From: Brevipalpus yothersi
Lineage: Eukaryota; Arthropoda; Arachnida; Trombidiformes; Tenuipalpidae
DNA length: 64,000 bases
NCBI GenBank assembly: GCA_003956705.1
Contig: QZCP01000779.1
Coordinates: forward strand, 1 to 64,000
Direction: 5' to 3'
Positions 13,035 through 25,066 of the stretch are shown here, piece after piece (the stretch's first letter is position 1; each line of letters opens with the position of its first letter). The notes under the pieces are model-generated. The model worked only from the letters and a program-made list of their open reading frames with translations. It was not told where the DNA came from and made no database searches. Both the position numbers and the translations under genes were made by a program.

Positions 13035-15412
13035 ATGACTGCAACATCTTCGACTGAGACTATTATTAAGGAAAATTTTCCTCTCATTGATCAAGAAGTG
13101 TATGATTATGTGGTCAATGTGCTTCGTGATGGACGAGAAGATTTTCAAGATGCTGATGAAGTGTATGAAACTTTGGGTGAAATGTTGATGGATGTCTCGG
13201 ATCGAGCTAAGAGTGAGAAAGAGATCAAAAATATATGTTCACAACTACTTCAATCTGTGCTAAAGTAAGAAGTTCATTTTAACTTTTATTCTTTACGATT
13301 GACTACACCTTATTGATACTAGTTACTAATCATTTGGTGATTTCCATTTTTTTTCTCACAGGCCTGATGATGGCAAAAAAGCTTCCAATGGTGAACATAG
13401 GATATTATCTCAACCGGTTCATTTAGGTTGGTTGGGGAAGAAGATGAATATCATGATGAATATTTTGATTATCGTTCTTTCTTTTCTTTGACCCATCCTC
13501 AGGAGAAATGGTGTCCAGCATGAGTTCTCAGGTCGATGAGTATAAAAGTATATGGTGTCCACAGAAGGAATCCCTCACCACTGTGGATCAGAGGAAACTT
13601 GAGAAAGCTGAGGCTAAGCTTAAGATTAAACAAGAAAAGCGTGATAATCTAGAGAATAATCCAACTCCCATCTTCCAAATGCAACGAGAAGCTTCTGCCA
13701 ATCAGATGGTCAATCGAAGAGATGTTCGAATGGATGATGTTGGTCGTAGTAAAGATATAAAGATAGAAAATTTTGATGTCGCATTCGGTAACAAGACTCT
13801 ACTTCTCGGTGCAGATCTAACTCTTAGTTATGGAAGAAAATATGGATTAGTAGGACGCAATGGTATCGGTAAATCAACTCTTCTCAAAATGATCTCAAGT
13901 GGCTCTCTATCCATTCCTAGGCACATCAGCTTACTTCATGTCGAACAAGAAGTAGTTGGTGATGAGAAGTCCGCCTTAGAAGCTGTTCTAGAATGTGATG
14001 CTAATAGGCATGCTTTATTGGAGGAAGAAAAGCGTCTATTGAATAGTAAAGATGATGATGCCAGTGAAAAACTAGAGAAAATTTATGCTGACTTAATAGC
14101 AACTGAGGCTGATAAAGCACCGGCTCGAGCTGCAGCTATTTTACATGGTCTTGGTTTTAATGAATCAATGCAAAAGCAAGCTACTAAAGAATTCTCTGGT
14201 GGCTGGAGAATGAGAATTGCTCTAGCAAGAGCTTTATTCAGTAGACCAGATCTTCTCCTACTGGATGAACCTACCAACATGTTGGATATGAAAGCAATTA
14301 TATGGCTTGAAAATTACTTGGTTAAAAGTTGGACCTCAACTTTACTCGTAGTCTCTCACGACAAACAATTCCTCAATATTGTACCGACCAATATTCTACA
14401 TTTCCACAATCAAAGAATAGACCCCTACAGTGGCAATTATGAAAATTTCGTTAAGGTTAAAAGTGAAAAGCTTAAAAATCAGGAACGTGAATATGAATCC
14501 CAAATGGAATATCGAAAGCATGTCCAAGAGTTTATTGACAAATTCCGTTACAATGCAAAACGTGCCAGTTTGGTACAGAGTAAGCTCAAAATGCTCGAAA
14601 AATTACCAGAACTCAAGCCGGTTGAGAAAGAGGAAAAAGTGGTTCTCAAGTTCCCGGAAGTTGAGCCTCTCTCTGGATCACCAATACTACAGCTAGATGA
14701 AGTCAGCTTTGGATTTGGATCTGATGATATTCTCCACAAAATATCGCTCAATGCCAATTTAGAGTCTCGTATATGTATCGTTGGAGATAATGGATCGGGG
14801 AAAACTACACTGCTCAAAATTCTAACTGGTGAACTGAGTCCTCGTTCGGGGGAGCGTAAAGCCCACAGAAATCTTAAGATAGGTAAGCTTCGCTAACTCT
14901 AGCTTTTCTAATCTCTTGCGTACTTGTACTCATTATCTAATCTTTCTCTATTTCCCACAGGTTATTTCAGTCAACATCACGTTGATCAGCTTAGTATGAA
15001 TCTTTCATCGATAGAATTTCTAGCATCAAGGTTTCCTGGTAAACCATCCGAGCATTATCGTAATTATCTGGGAAGATTTGGGGTTACCGGTGATCTCGGC
15101 ATTCAGCCGATCCAAAGTTTATCTGGTGGACAGAAATCGAGAGTGGCCTTCGCTGCAATGTGTCTCGCTCTTCCTTCCTTGATAATACTCGATGAACCCA
15201 CGAATCATCTTGATGTAGAAACAGTTGAGGCGCTTGGTGAGGCTCTGAATCACTATAAAGGTGGTGTAGTATTGGTTTCTCACGATGAAACGTTGATTAG
15301 AATGATATGCAAAGAACTTTGGCTGGTAAAAGACAAAAAAGTAACCTCACTTGATGGAGGTTTCGAACAATATCGTATGTTAGTGGAAAAAGAATTGGAA
15401 GATGTACATTAA
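13035..15412 (+). CDS. ABCF3: ABCF3-type tandem ABC ATPase (GCN20 family)
   Basis: Four exons, 13035-13264, 13362-13426, 13503-14882 and 14961-15412, join in phase to give 708 residues, the usual ABCF3 length. ABCF proteins are soluble twin-ATPase translation factors without membrane domains; this branch is related to yeast GCN20. The first cassette has Walker A GRNGIGKST, signature FSGGWRMRIALARAL and Walker B LLLLDEPTNMLD. The second has GDNGSGKTT, LSGGQKSRVAFAAM and LIILDEPTNHLD. Between them lies a basic, probably helical linker. The N-terminal ~100 residues match the ABCF3-specific extension. The ATG at 13035 was chosen because the upstream part of that frame is an (AC) repeat and the family-like sequence starts just after this codon. 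All motifs are intact, so the protein should be active. Confidence 0.95.
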
Positions 15413-16787
15413 TGGTCAACAAATCATAGTTTACCCATTTGTAATGTTGTATTTTGTCGTATGATTAGGTTTTGTGGTGATGATGTTCAATTATTTGATT
15501 GAAAAAAATACTGATTTTCCACTATAAATACCTCTACATGCTGACAGCTCATTTATACAATTCGATGTATAATAGCATCTGTCATTTTCAGAGCATTTGA
15601 AGAGTTTTCTAGTTCTTCATGAAGTCTGATGTTCGGTTGTCTACAGAGAGGATGGTTCCAATCACTCCTCTTACATCTGACAATAGTGTTTCTAATCCCC
15701 TCGCAAGTAGAGATGATGTGAAACTACCAGTATTTCCGGTGCAAAATGGTGAAATCTATTCGGCTCACGATGGTAATTCTAGTAAAAATCACGGTGAGTC
15801 CCAAATGATTGAGAATTGTAGGAAATATTTTCCAATGTTGACTAGTTTAACTATAAGCGATTGATCAGAAAGGAAAGAAAAGAATAACTAGAATGAGGTC
15901 TCGAGAACTAGTCTCACTCTATTTGATAACAATGAATCGTAAGTAATTTCGATGACACTTCGTTCTCCTTATTAGTGTGCTACCACTCATCTCACATCAC
16001 AATCAGAGTCATTTCACCATTTGATATTGATTCAAACATGATCACCATGTTATAAATGATCAATAATCATCAATTAGTTGACCACTTTTGTTTTTGCGTT
16101 GATCATGTTTCCACATGTTTTCAAGTGCAAAATGTTGCTTTCATTTGATTCATTATCAGATAGAGTCTTGCTGATGCAATATTTTTTATTGGTGGTTGAT
16201 AAAATTTTGAAAATTCGCTTCTTTCTGTTGCTGGTGTCACTTTGATGTTTTGTTCTAAACTCAAGAATTGTGAAGGGTGGTGTGTAGAGATGTTGCACAC
16301 TATCTCCCATCTGATGATAGTTTTTGTACTTCCGGCTTATGCTGTAACAGATAGGACCACCGATGATCATCATATGTCATCATACATCATATGTATTGTG
16401 TGAATTCTTTGAATTTCTAGTACATTATGAGCCTAAGGGTATTTTGTCTTCTAGTGAAAACACAGAAGATATCATTCGGCAGCCAAAATACAAGATGTAT
16501 TTTTCCTGGGGGAATTAAAGAGCGAAGATTGCCTCAATCACTCATCATTTCAAATGCCTGTTGAGTGAGTGAGTCAGTCTCATGAAGAATTCTTTGCATT
16601 CCAAATTGTCAATCGCTTTCAATTCCTCAGATTTCTTTTGATTTTGATTTAAACTTTGAGTTTTTTAATTTTTTTATGAGTATATTAAGCAGTTAAACAA
16701 AAAAAAGTTATTACAACAAAATTTCTACAGAACAAATTGAACTTCAACTTTTTGATTATATATTCTCAATCGAACTCGGTTAGCGTA
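15413..16787. other. Tail-to-tail intergenic region
   Basis: It separates the 3' ends of the ABCF3 gene (+) and the mosaic chitinase-like gene (-). An open frame at 15619-15864 (81 codons) has no recognisable features and is not called. An ATTAAA for the minus-strand gene lies at 16669-16664. Confidence 0.6.
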
Positions 16788-19700
16788 TCACGTCCAATCA
16801 AAGTTTGGATTCTTCTTGAAATTAACACATTTTGGGCAGTCACAATATTCAGCTCCTGAGCCACAATATCCATTGGAGCCGCAACAATAAGCTCTCGATG
16901 AAGTACTGTCACAACCGGCTACTTTCCCCTCGATTCGAGGAGCAGTTGGCCCACATCTACCCGCGTTTTCCGGTCCATCTTCCCAAGAGAACCAATTTTT
17001 TGGACCCATTGCTTGAGTAGAATTCGGGTTGTAATTAATGCATCCTTCACATTCACAGAAATCTGGACCTGTTCCACAGAAACCTATTGCTGAGCAACAA
17101 TGCCTCTTAGGATCATCTGGATTACAGATTGGTGTCTTTCCATTAGGCAACTTTTTGGCCAAGTTACCACATTGAGGCTTCGAATCATCCATTCCCATGT
17201 CTAATGTATACCATTCGACGGAGGCAGCTATGGTAAAAAAATCAAGAGATTGATACGAAGATTCTCTTCTCTCACCTTCATGATCAGAAGATTTCCGATT
17301 CAATAAAGAAAACTCAAGATTGGGCTATTACTTACAAGGTTGAACGGACTCATTGAGAGCTCTTTCAGGCTCTTTGCTGAAGTCAATACATCCTTCACAT
17401 CCACAAAACTCAGGACCACTTCCACAATAGCCAGTCTGAGAGCAACAACTATATCCAGGATCATCAGGATCACAGATAGCATAGTGTCCATTGATCAGTG
17501 GAGCTCTTTTTCCACACATACGATCTTTCTTTCCATCTTCATCATATTGTGTCCACCAACGCTTTTCACCACCAAGTGGATTACATTTTAGTTTTTGATC
17601 TGATGGCTTTTGAACATTGGAACTACTGGCCGATGTACATTTGTAAGTATCTGCAATTGCCCGCATCAGGCTACCTTCAGAATCATCCATATCCAGAGAC
17701 CAGATCATCACACCACCAAGTCCTTTCTGAGAGGCATACTTCACTTTCTCCTTAATTGATTCCTCATTTTCAAATGAGATTAGGGTACGCTTCATTTTAT
17801 TCCATATAAAAGGTGTTCGAGTTCTGTTGTGGAACTTGACTTCTGATTTGGTTAGCCATTCTCGCTTGATTTGATCATAGGACATTAGACCACCTTTTTT
17901 GCCATCCTTCAGGGATGAAGCTTTTCGGAACAGATCATCTCCATCTTCTCGCTCTTCTCTGGTAACTTTGTCGATTCCGATTTGTTCTTGAGCAACATCA
18001 ACTTGCTTGCCGACATTTTTCCAATACCGACCAAAGAGACCGATTCCGAGAACAATTTTTTCCGGATGTTGAGTCTCACAAATGTATCGCTTGATTGCTG
18101 CATCTACATTCATTTTCCCTGGGAATCCATCAGGTGATCCAAAGTACAGAGGTGCATGAGGACCGGTAAAGTCACCCCATGATGAGTTCCATGGTCCAGC
18201 GAAATCGAAAGCCATCACGTTTATCCAATCAACATTTTTGATAATCTTCTCCAGATCATAGCCACGATCGAGGATCCAGTTGGCACCTGGACCAGTTAGC
18301 ACTAATAGTAATGATTCATCTCGACCTGTTCGCATTTGATGATCAGAGAATGAATCTTTGAGATTTTTCAGGAATTTAATCATATTCTCTTTATCCTCTG
18401 TGATTCCTTTGGACATTCCGCCAATAACAGGATACTGCCACATAATTTCGATGCCATCTAGATTCCAATAGTCCAAGAATGAGAGTACATCCATAATGAA
18501 CACTTTCTGGAGAGCAGAGTTTTTGGCAATTCGACTGAAATGCTCTGAATTGTACCAGCCACCAAGTCCAAGAAGAACTTTCAAGTCTTTGTTCTGATTC
18601 TTCAAAGCTTTCATGTGATATAATCTATCATAAACTTTTTTCGTATCATTACCAAGCAGGATACTTCCATTTTTGGCAATTTTCATGGCAGAATTCAGAA
18701 TAAGATGTGTTATCTGGGAAGCGTTCACTGCTTCAGTTTCCATTCGAGTCTTATTCAGCCCAACATGGGCAACAACTTTTTCGGTACACTTTCCACGCTT
18801 AGGTCGACTTACTGGTACTGGCTCAGAGGCACTCGCTTCAAGATCATTCTCAGAGCCTTCAGCCCATGGTGAACCACTCTCTGGATTGGTCAACACACTG
18901 TTCCAAAATTCTATGTGTTTTTGTTCAAGTTTTTTACTCGCCGCACAGCGTAGTATCATCATTTCATCGTTGACAGTTTTACCTGTGGGATGGAAAAATT
19001 AGTATATTGATTTAGAAATAAATTATAATCACGCTGGAAAAATATTACTCACTCTTTCCGGTACTAAAACGATCCAACACTTCTGGCCAAATTGAATCAT
19101 ATTCTTTTGAGCCGATCAAAGATTTGACAAATTCTTGATTTGTATAGCTCATAACCTCTTCAACCCTAGCTCTTTCTTGCTCTTCATTCATTGGAATTGT
19201 ATTTTCATGATAGAATGTTGCCGCACTCACTTCCCCAGCATCATTTTGAGTACATGCTACTTTCCAGAAACACTTTGGAACTGGTAGCATTGATGTGGCT
19301 GGAGTTCTGATCTGTTGGGCACATACACCGGTCACAATGAATCCCGTCTTGTTGGTCAGATGAGTCTTGAGTTTCTTTTCCAGAGCTTTCCATGGACCCG
19401 ATTTGGTGAAAGGATCTTGTGGAGCAGTGTTCACGAAATGATTTGACATTCGTTTATGATCATCTTCGAAAGCCATTGGTGGAGCCAATTGAGATTTTGT
19501 ATAATTGCTCAGCTTATAGTTGAGATGGGAAAGTTGCTTGTCTTTTAGTTGTGGACATGGGAAAGCACTGATTTCAGGCTCTTCTTCAAGTTCTTCATGT
19601 TCGAATTCAGGTGCTTCTGTTTCATTATCTTTTTGGCCACCGGAACTTGATTTACCATAGCGATACACAGCAAAAATGGGTAGTTTTCGGTCAGCATCAT

Positions 19701-22700
19701 ATTTTAGTAGATATTGAGTCTTCTCTTGTTCCTTCTCATTTTTGGATTTAAATGCAATCCAGGGTAGCTCTGAGCATGTTGAATCATCTTTCTCACAGTG
19801 TACACCCTCAGTATTCCAAACTTGCTTCTTTCCTATTTGTTCACAAGCGATTCGTTCTTGATTAGGCTTGTAACCAATTCGACATTTAATCTGACAAGTG
19901 CTATTGATACGAGTTCCAGCACATTCAGCTAGACTCTTCTCATCACCATGAGTAATCTCAGGACTTTCACTGCACATTTCGTTCGAATGACATTGAGTTG
20001 TTCTGGTACTCGAGCCACGAGTCATCTTACATGGTTTTCTCTCGGAAATAGCTGGATCAGCTTCATCCAATTCTCGAACTTTTCGAGCAGTTGATTTCAT
20101 CTCATCAACAATGTCTTTGGTAGCTTTTGGATTTTTGGTTTCTTCACTAACACGAGCCATGAAACGCTTCAAGAGAATACTTTCTGTACTATTGTCAACT
20201 GCACCGAGAGACCCACTGATTAGATCTCGAATTGCGAAACCAGCCTCGGCACCAGCTTCAAGAGAATCTTTAGTCTGATTTTCTTCCAATTTCGAATCAT
20301 AAACAGAGGCTCCGTGAAGAGTCATAGCATAAATTGATCGCTTGTTGCGTCGTCTTCCCCGATCATCTCGTTCAGATGAACCATTCTCATTTCTTTCTGA
20401 ATCTCTTTCATTGTCATCATTACCTTCATAAATTCCTTCATTAATCATACCTTCGAATTCATTTCCATGTGGAAGCATGTCTCGATCAAGCCAATCTTGT
20501 GATGATGAAGATATTCGCGCGTTCGGTCTATTGAAGCGAGATGATCGAGTTTCCAATGGATTATCATTCTCAATACCTGAGTCATAGTCATTAGTGTTGT
20601 TCTGTTCTTTTTCGGCCATTTCTTTCTCAAAGTATGGGAAATTATCGTCAGAATGAGGCATATTCACACGGTTTGAACAATGATCTTGGTTGGTTTGATT
20701 CTCTTTGGACTCGGGCAGAAGATTGCCGGGCAAAATGCGCGCGAAAAGATCTGCGTTTGGTTTGAAAATGATTCTCGGTGTTTTCTGGAGATCTTCCTCT
20801 TTCAACATTGTACACTCCACTGATCCATCCTCTTCACCATAGGAAACGGAAACAGCTGAACAGTTTTTGGCCAAACACTTATCGAGACATGAAAGAGCTG
20901 ATTTTTCGCCTTCAATTTTTTTGCCAGGCTTGAGAATTGCATTACTCAAAGTGACTCCAGTCAAACGTTTGAACGCAAGATATCGCCAATCACTGGGAAT
21001 ATTAATCAGTGAGCTTTTTGCCAAAATATTGGGATTTTTCCATACTGCAACCTTGGCCGAATCTGAGAAGATGAAACATTGTCTCGTCTCATTAAGATAG
21101 GTCATCTTTTGGGCACCTTGAATTGATTTGGCCAACTCATTGCATTCTCTTTCATCGATATCCTCCTCTTTAGCCAAAGGATATCCATAAAAGTAGAGAC
21201 CAGGCAGTGGCATAAACATACTGGAATTGAGTGGAATTTTCAGTATGTAGCTATTGAATTCTGGATCCTCAACAAATGGTGACAAATTTGAATACAAATG
21301 ACATTCTTTGGCACCACTTTTTTCTCCACCTTCTATCGATATAAAGATACATTCTGATGTTTGTAGACATTCTTCAAAGCATTCATCTTCATCTTGAATC
21401 GCAAACGAAGATATAGGAAGTGATTCATTCAATTTTTTGCCACCAAACGATGAGAATCGCCATGAATTGCCCTTGTGATGAATGCTCTTGTGTTGAAGTG
21501 CTATCGAATTGGCTTTGAGTGCTAATCTTTCACCATTAATTGAGTCATACAGTTTACATTCGAAAGTGGTTGGCATAAAGGAAATGGCTCGACAATGATC
21601 TCCAACTGTTATGCAAGCACGCAAACACTCGATTGAAGATTTAGTGGTAAAAGTTCCGATATCTTTACCCATTGGAGTGGCATTCTCAGTGAAAAGCCAC
21701 TCATCGGCGATCAATGTTGACTTTGGCTCTTTCATTACCGTTACCGAATCATCATCAGCCGCAATATCATCCACTGATACAGGACCTTTGAACAATTGAC
21801 ACTGTCCATTGCGAGTACTGTATGTGTAGGCAACACATTCAATTCGATCACATCGACGGAAACAATCTTTCACTATGTCTTCCGGTGATGATGCAATCGT
21901 TTCCATTATGTCTGATTTTAGAGCAACTTTTCCAAATTTAAGCCATTTTAAACGATCACATTTATCGCAATCTTTCAAGGTGGTCTCATTACAGGGTAGA
22001 TTTTCCATCAAATCATTCAGAGTGTATGGATCTTTGTCATACAATTCATTCATCACCTTGGCACGTTCTTCTTCTGTTGGAAAACGTGGCTCAACATTAC
22101 TTGCATCCGGTTCAAGATCATCTTCCGTTTGTTGTTCAATTTTCTGTTGTTGCTGCTGTTCGATAGGCTTTTTTGGCAATTTTCGAGATGATTTTTGTCC
22201 ACTTTCTGCTGGATTCAGCTCATTTGGATCACCGTAAGGCTGTCGTCTAGGGTATGCATCACTTCGACGATCTACCACAGGTCTGTAGGCTGGTCGCCGA
22301 CCGGGTGATGAGTGCCATGGATCTTTTTGGTGTCCAAAATAGGGTGATGTTGAATCAACTTCCTCTTCAGCCGGTGGCTGGTAAGGATTTCGAAAGCGTG
22401 GTCTCTTTTGTTCAGGTGGAGGTGGTAAACTGGGTCGATACCATTCAGTTTTGGATGCTGGATCTTGATCAAGCTCAGGTAGATCATCTTCCTGTTGACG
22501 TTCAGTAGGCCGCTGTCTTTGATTTGGTCTTTTATCTTGCTGTCGTCGATCATCACGTGGTCTACCGGAACGACTGTGGATGGCAAAAGAATTGATAAGT
22601 TATCGCATCATGATTGAGTCAATTGTTTATCACAGCGAGCACAGCTTATTGTCAAAGTTTCCCGAGAGATTTTTAAAAAATAGAGCTCACCTTGTGGGTT

Positions 22701-25066
22701 GATCATTATCATTGGTCTTCACATCAGGTCTTCGTGGTGGTGTTTGGCGTGGTCTTTGTGGCTCAGGATCCACATCATTTTCATTCCTAGGGCTGAAAGT
22801 AAATTTTTGAAATTTCAAAATCAATTGATTTAGAAGTGCAATCTTGATTAGCCATTAAGGCAGTTTCAATCAAGTTGTATACCCGAAATCATAACCAGCT
22901 AATGTTTCCTCTTTCCGAAAATTTCATGAACTATCCCACTATCAAATCAATGCCGATGATTTGAGTGGTGAGAAGCTAGTTAAAAATGGAGTATTAGGAT
23001 AAATTACGGTGCATGTTTCAAATAATAACTCGATTATCATGGGAAATCGAGGTAGTCGGATAATCGATTGATGGGAGATTTCATGAAACAATCAAAACAT
23101 CATAGTGCAGCCGTACCAGGGAGTTATTTGCATAACTGACATTGTTTTCCAGAGATAGTTTTTTAGCACACCAGACAGTTATCTCTTTATCCTACCTAGA
23201 TTGTAGCCAAACATGATAATCTTTCTATCCTAATTCTGATCAAATTCAGCAGATTATTAACATTGCGATGCCATTCTGAGAGTATTAAGGGCATCCTAAT
23301 TGCTCACAACCTAGTGTACATCCACCATGAGCGTAATTAGGGATTCCAGAAATTTTCAAATAATATTGTAGATCTCCGACAATAAGCGCATAAATCATGA
23401 TTGATCTCAAATTCCAAACACTAGCAAAAAAATGATATTCCTTCTAAAACTTACCGATTAGGACTACCTTTTGGCTGCTGTTCTCTGGATGGATAAGGAG
23501 ATGATTCATAACCTTCGGTGGCCAATTCTGGTGATGGTTCAATTCGATTGTATGGACCACGATTGGTTGGTTGTCTAGTCCTTTGGGGTTGTTGAGGAGG
23601 TGGTGGTGGTGGCCGACGATTGACTGGTCGCTGTCCATTGTTATTATCTTGTCTATCCTCTGGATCATCTTCACGTTGTCCATCAGGAATCGATGTCCTT
23701 TGCGGTGGTCTACGAGATGATGATGGCTGTTGTCCACTAGTCGGACGCTCTTGTTCATACTGATCAGCATCATTTCTGGACGATGTTGGTTGATTGCTTC
23801 GCTGATCATTACGATTGTCCCTATCCTGATCTGAAGGTGGTGGTATCCGTTGACCATAATTGCCATCAGATCTGGTTGGTGGTCTTTCAGTACGGGACTG
23901 TGGCCGTTGTTGTTGTTGTTGACGTCCTGAACCGGGTCTCTGTTGATTGTTATCATCTTTATTTGGATTATTGTTCATATCTTTCCATTGAATATCAGAG
24001 TTTGGTCCAACTTGTGGTTTTGACCATTTTCTTTCCGGTTGCTCAAGATCATCATTATTCGACGGTGATCGACCATCTCCTCGCCGCCAATCAACTTGAT
24101 TAACGTTTGATTCACTTCCATCCGGTTGATTATCATACTCATTTGGTCTTGTCTGTCGATCACCGTGTTGTGGTCTACGTTGTGGCCTCTGATCTGTACC
24201 ACCTTGTGGTGAGGTGCCACTTGAGTATTGATCATCAGGCGACTGTCCTTGATTGTTTGGCTGATTTGGATATGTTTGCGGTTGATCAACTGATTCAGCA
24301 TAATTTGGATAACCAGATCCAGTTCCATAGGAGCCTACACTTACACTTGGCTGTTGAGGATAGCCGGCAGCTTGTGGATTATATGGTTGAGATGGTTGAT
24401 AGCCATTAGCTGGATATCCTGGCTGAGGTTGAGCATTTGGATCCACATACTGATTGGGTACCAATGGCTGGCCATACTGATCAGTTGGAATGACAACAGC
24501 ATTCGGATTTTGTGGATAATATGAATTAGGTACTCCTGGCTGTTGCTGGGATGGATCAACTTGCCATCTTTCATTAGGGTTAGCCTAGCATTTAAGATAT
24601 GGATACATTCAAGTGTCACTAATGTCAGTGGTTCATGTGGTTTCAGAGTGTTCTCGGAACTATCGTTGATCATGGATTGTGGCAGACTAATCATGGGATA
24701 AAATCAATTTTGAATCACTTACCGCTTTTGCTTTTCGTTCTTCACATCTCGCTGCATGAGGCCAATCGCAACCCTTTATAGTGGGATTAAAGTGTGTTCC
24801 TGGACCACATGAGAATGAAAATTTTTGACCATTTGTACATCTCCAGAATGCATCACACAATTCTGGATCCGGAAAAAAGTTATCGATTGCATCAGCTATT
24901 GAGAGAGAACATAAACACATGATCACTTGACTGGAATTCGAATAGACTGAAGTGGACTCATGACCGGCTGTCGACGATGTCGATTATTGGACTCATAGAT
25001 AGATTAACGACAAATGATCTAAATCCGAGCCTGTTTACTTACACGGACACTGAAATTCCGCTTGAA
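16788..25066 (-). CDS. Giant mosaic chitin-binding extracellular protein with dead nuclease-like and GH18-like modules
   Basis: Seven exons join in phase: 25066-25043, 24895-24723, 24584-23455, 22792-22691, 22573-19053, 18982-17336 and 17227-16788. They give at least 2,344 residues; the signal-peptide exon upstream was not found. Numbering from the first visible codon: a six-cysteine CBM14 (peritrophin-A) module at about 5-60; Pro/Gln/Asn-rich low complexity to about 660; five PAN/apple-like modules at about 675-1090; an acidic linker with a furin-like site near 1216-1222; a sushi/CCP module near 1343-1402; a DNA/RNA non-specific endonuclease-like module near 1429-1648; a GH18 module near 1716-2105; then three hevein-like eight-Cys modules to the C-terminus. 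In the GH18 module the catalytic signature reads DGIEIMWQ, so the acid/base Glu is Gln. In the nuclease-like module the DRGH histidine is Gln. Likely a secreted cuticle or peritrophic matrix protein, binding rather than cutting. The gene is head-to-head with the PEP-synthase-like gene. One gene rather than several is supported by phase agreement at every junction. Confidence 0.85.
17628..18785 (-). other. GH18 chitinase-like module with lost catalytic residues
   Basis: Shown by VLLGLGGWYNSEHF (the SxGG-like strand), VMAFDFAGPW, APLYFGSPDGFPGKMNVDAAI, VLGIGLFGRYW and GGVMIWSLDMDDSEG, all in GH18 order. The DGxDxDWE signature at 18458-18435 is DGIEIMWQ: the two downstream aspartates are Glu and Met and the proton donor is Gln. 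Loss of the donor predicts no hydrolysis, as in imaginal-disc growth factors and mammalian chitinase-like lectins. Confidence 0.85.
19053..19716 (-). other. Endonuclease_NS-like module with degenerate active site
   Basis: Recognised from LPIFAVYRYG, QLAPPMAFEDDHKRMSNHF, VNTAPQDPF, GPWKALEKKL, FIVTGVC and VPKCFWKVACT, in the order seen in DNA/RNA non-specific endonucleases and ENPP nuclease-like domains. The expected DRGH-LAP reads TKSQLAP, so the general-base His is missing, and the metal-binding Asn before G-x-W is Thr. The domain call is good but from memory of the family pattern. Confidence 0.65.

Noticed and set aside
15619..15864. 81-codon frame after ABCF3
   Set aside because: No family features; lies in the tail-to-tail 3' region and is more likely untranslated sequence.
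16788..18982. Reading the GH18/hevein part as a separate chitinase gene starting at the ATG codons near 18962
   Set aside because: The upstream exon ends at a good donor in matching phase 70 bases away, there is no signal peptide at that ATG, and the GH18 part without it would lack secretion.
22272..22586. 104-codon minus-strand frame and similar His/Gln-rich frames at 23444-24694 on both strands
   Set aside because: Out-of-phase shadows of the Pro/Gln-rich part of the mosaic gene, whose own frame is continuous and splices correctly.
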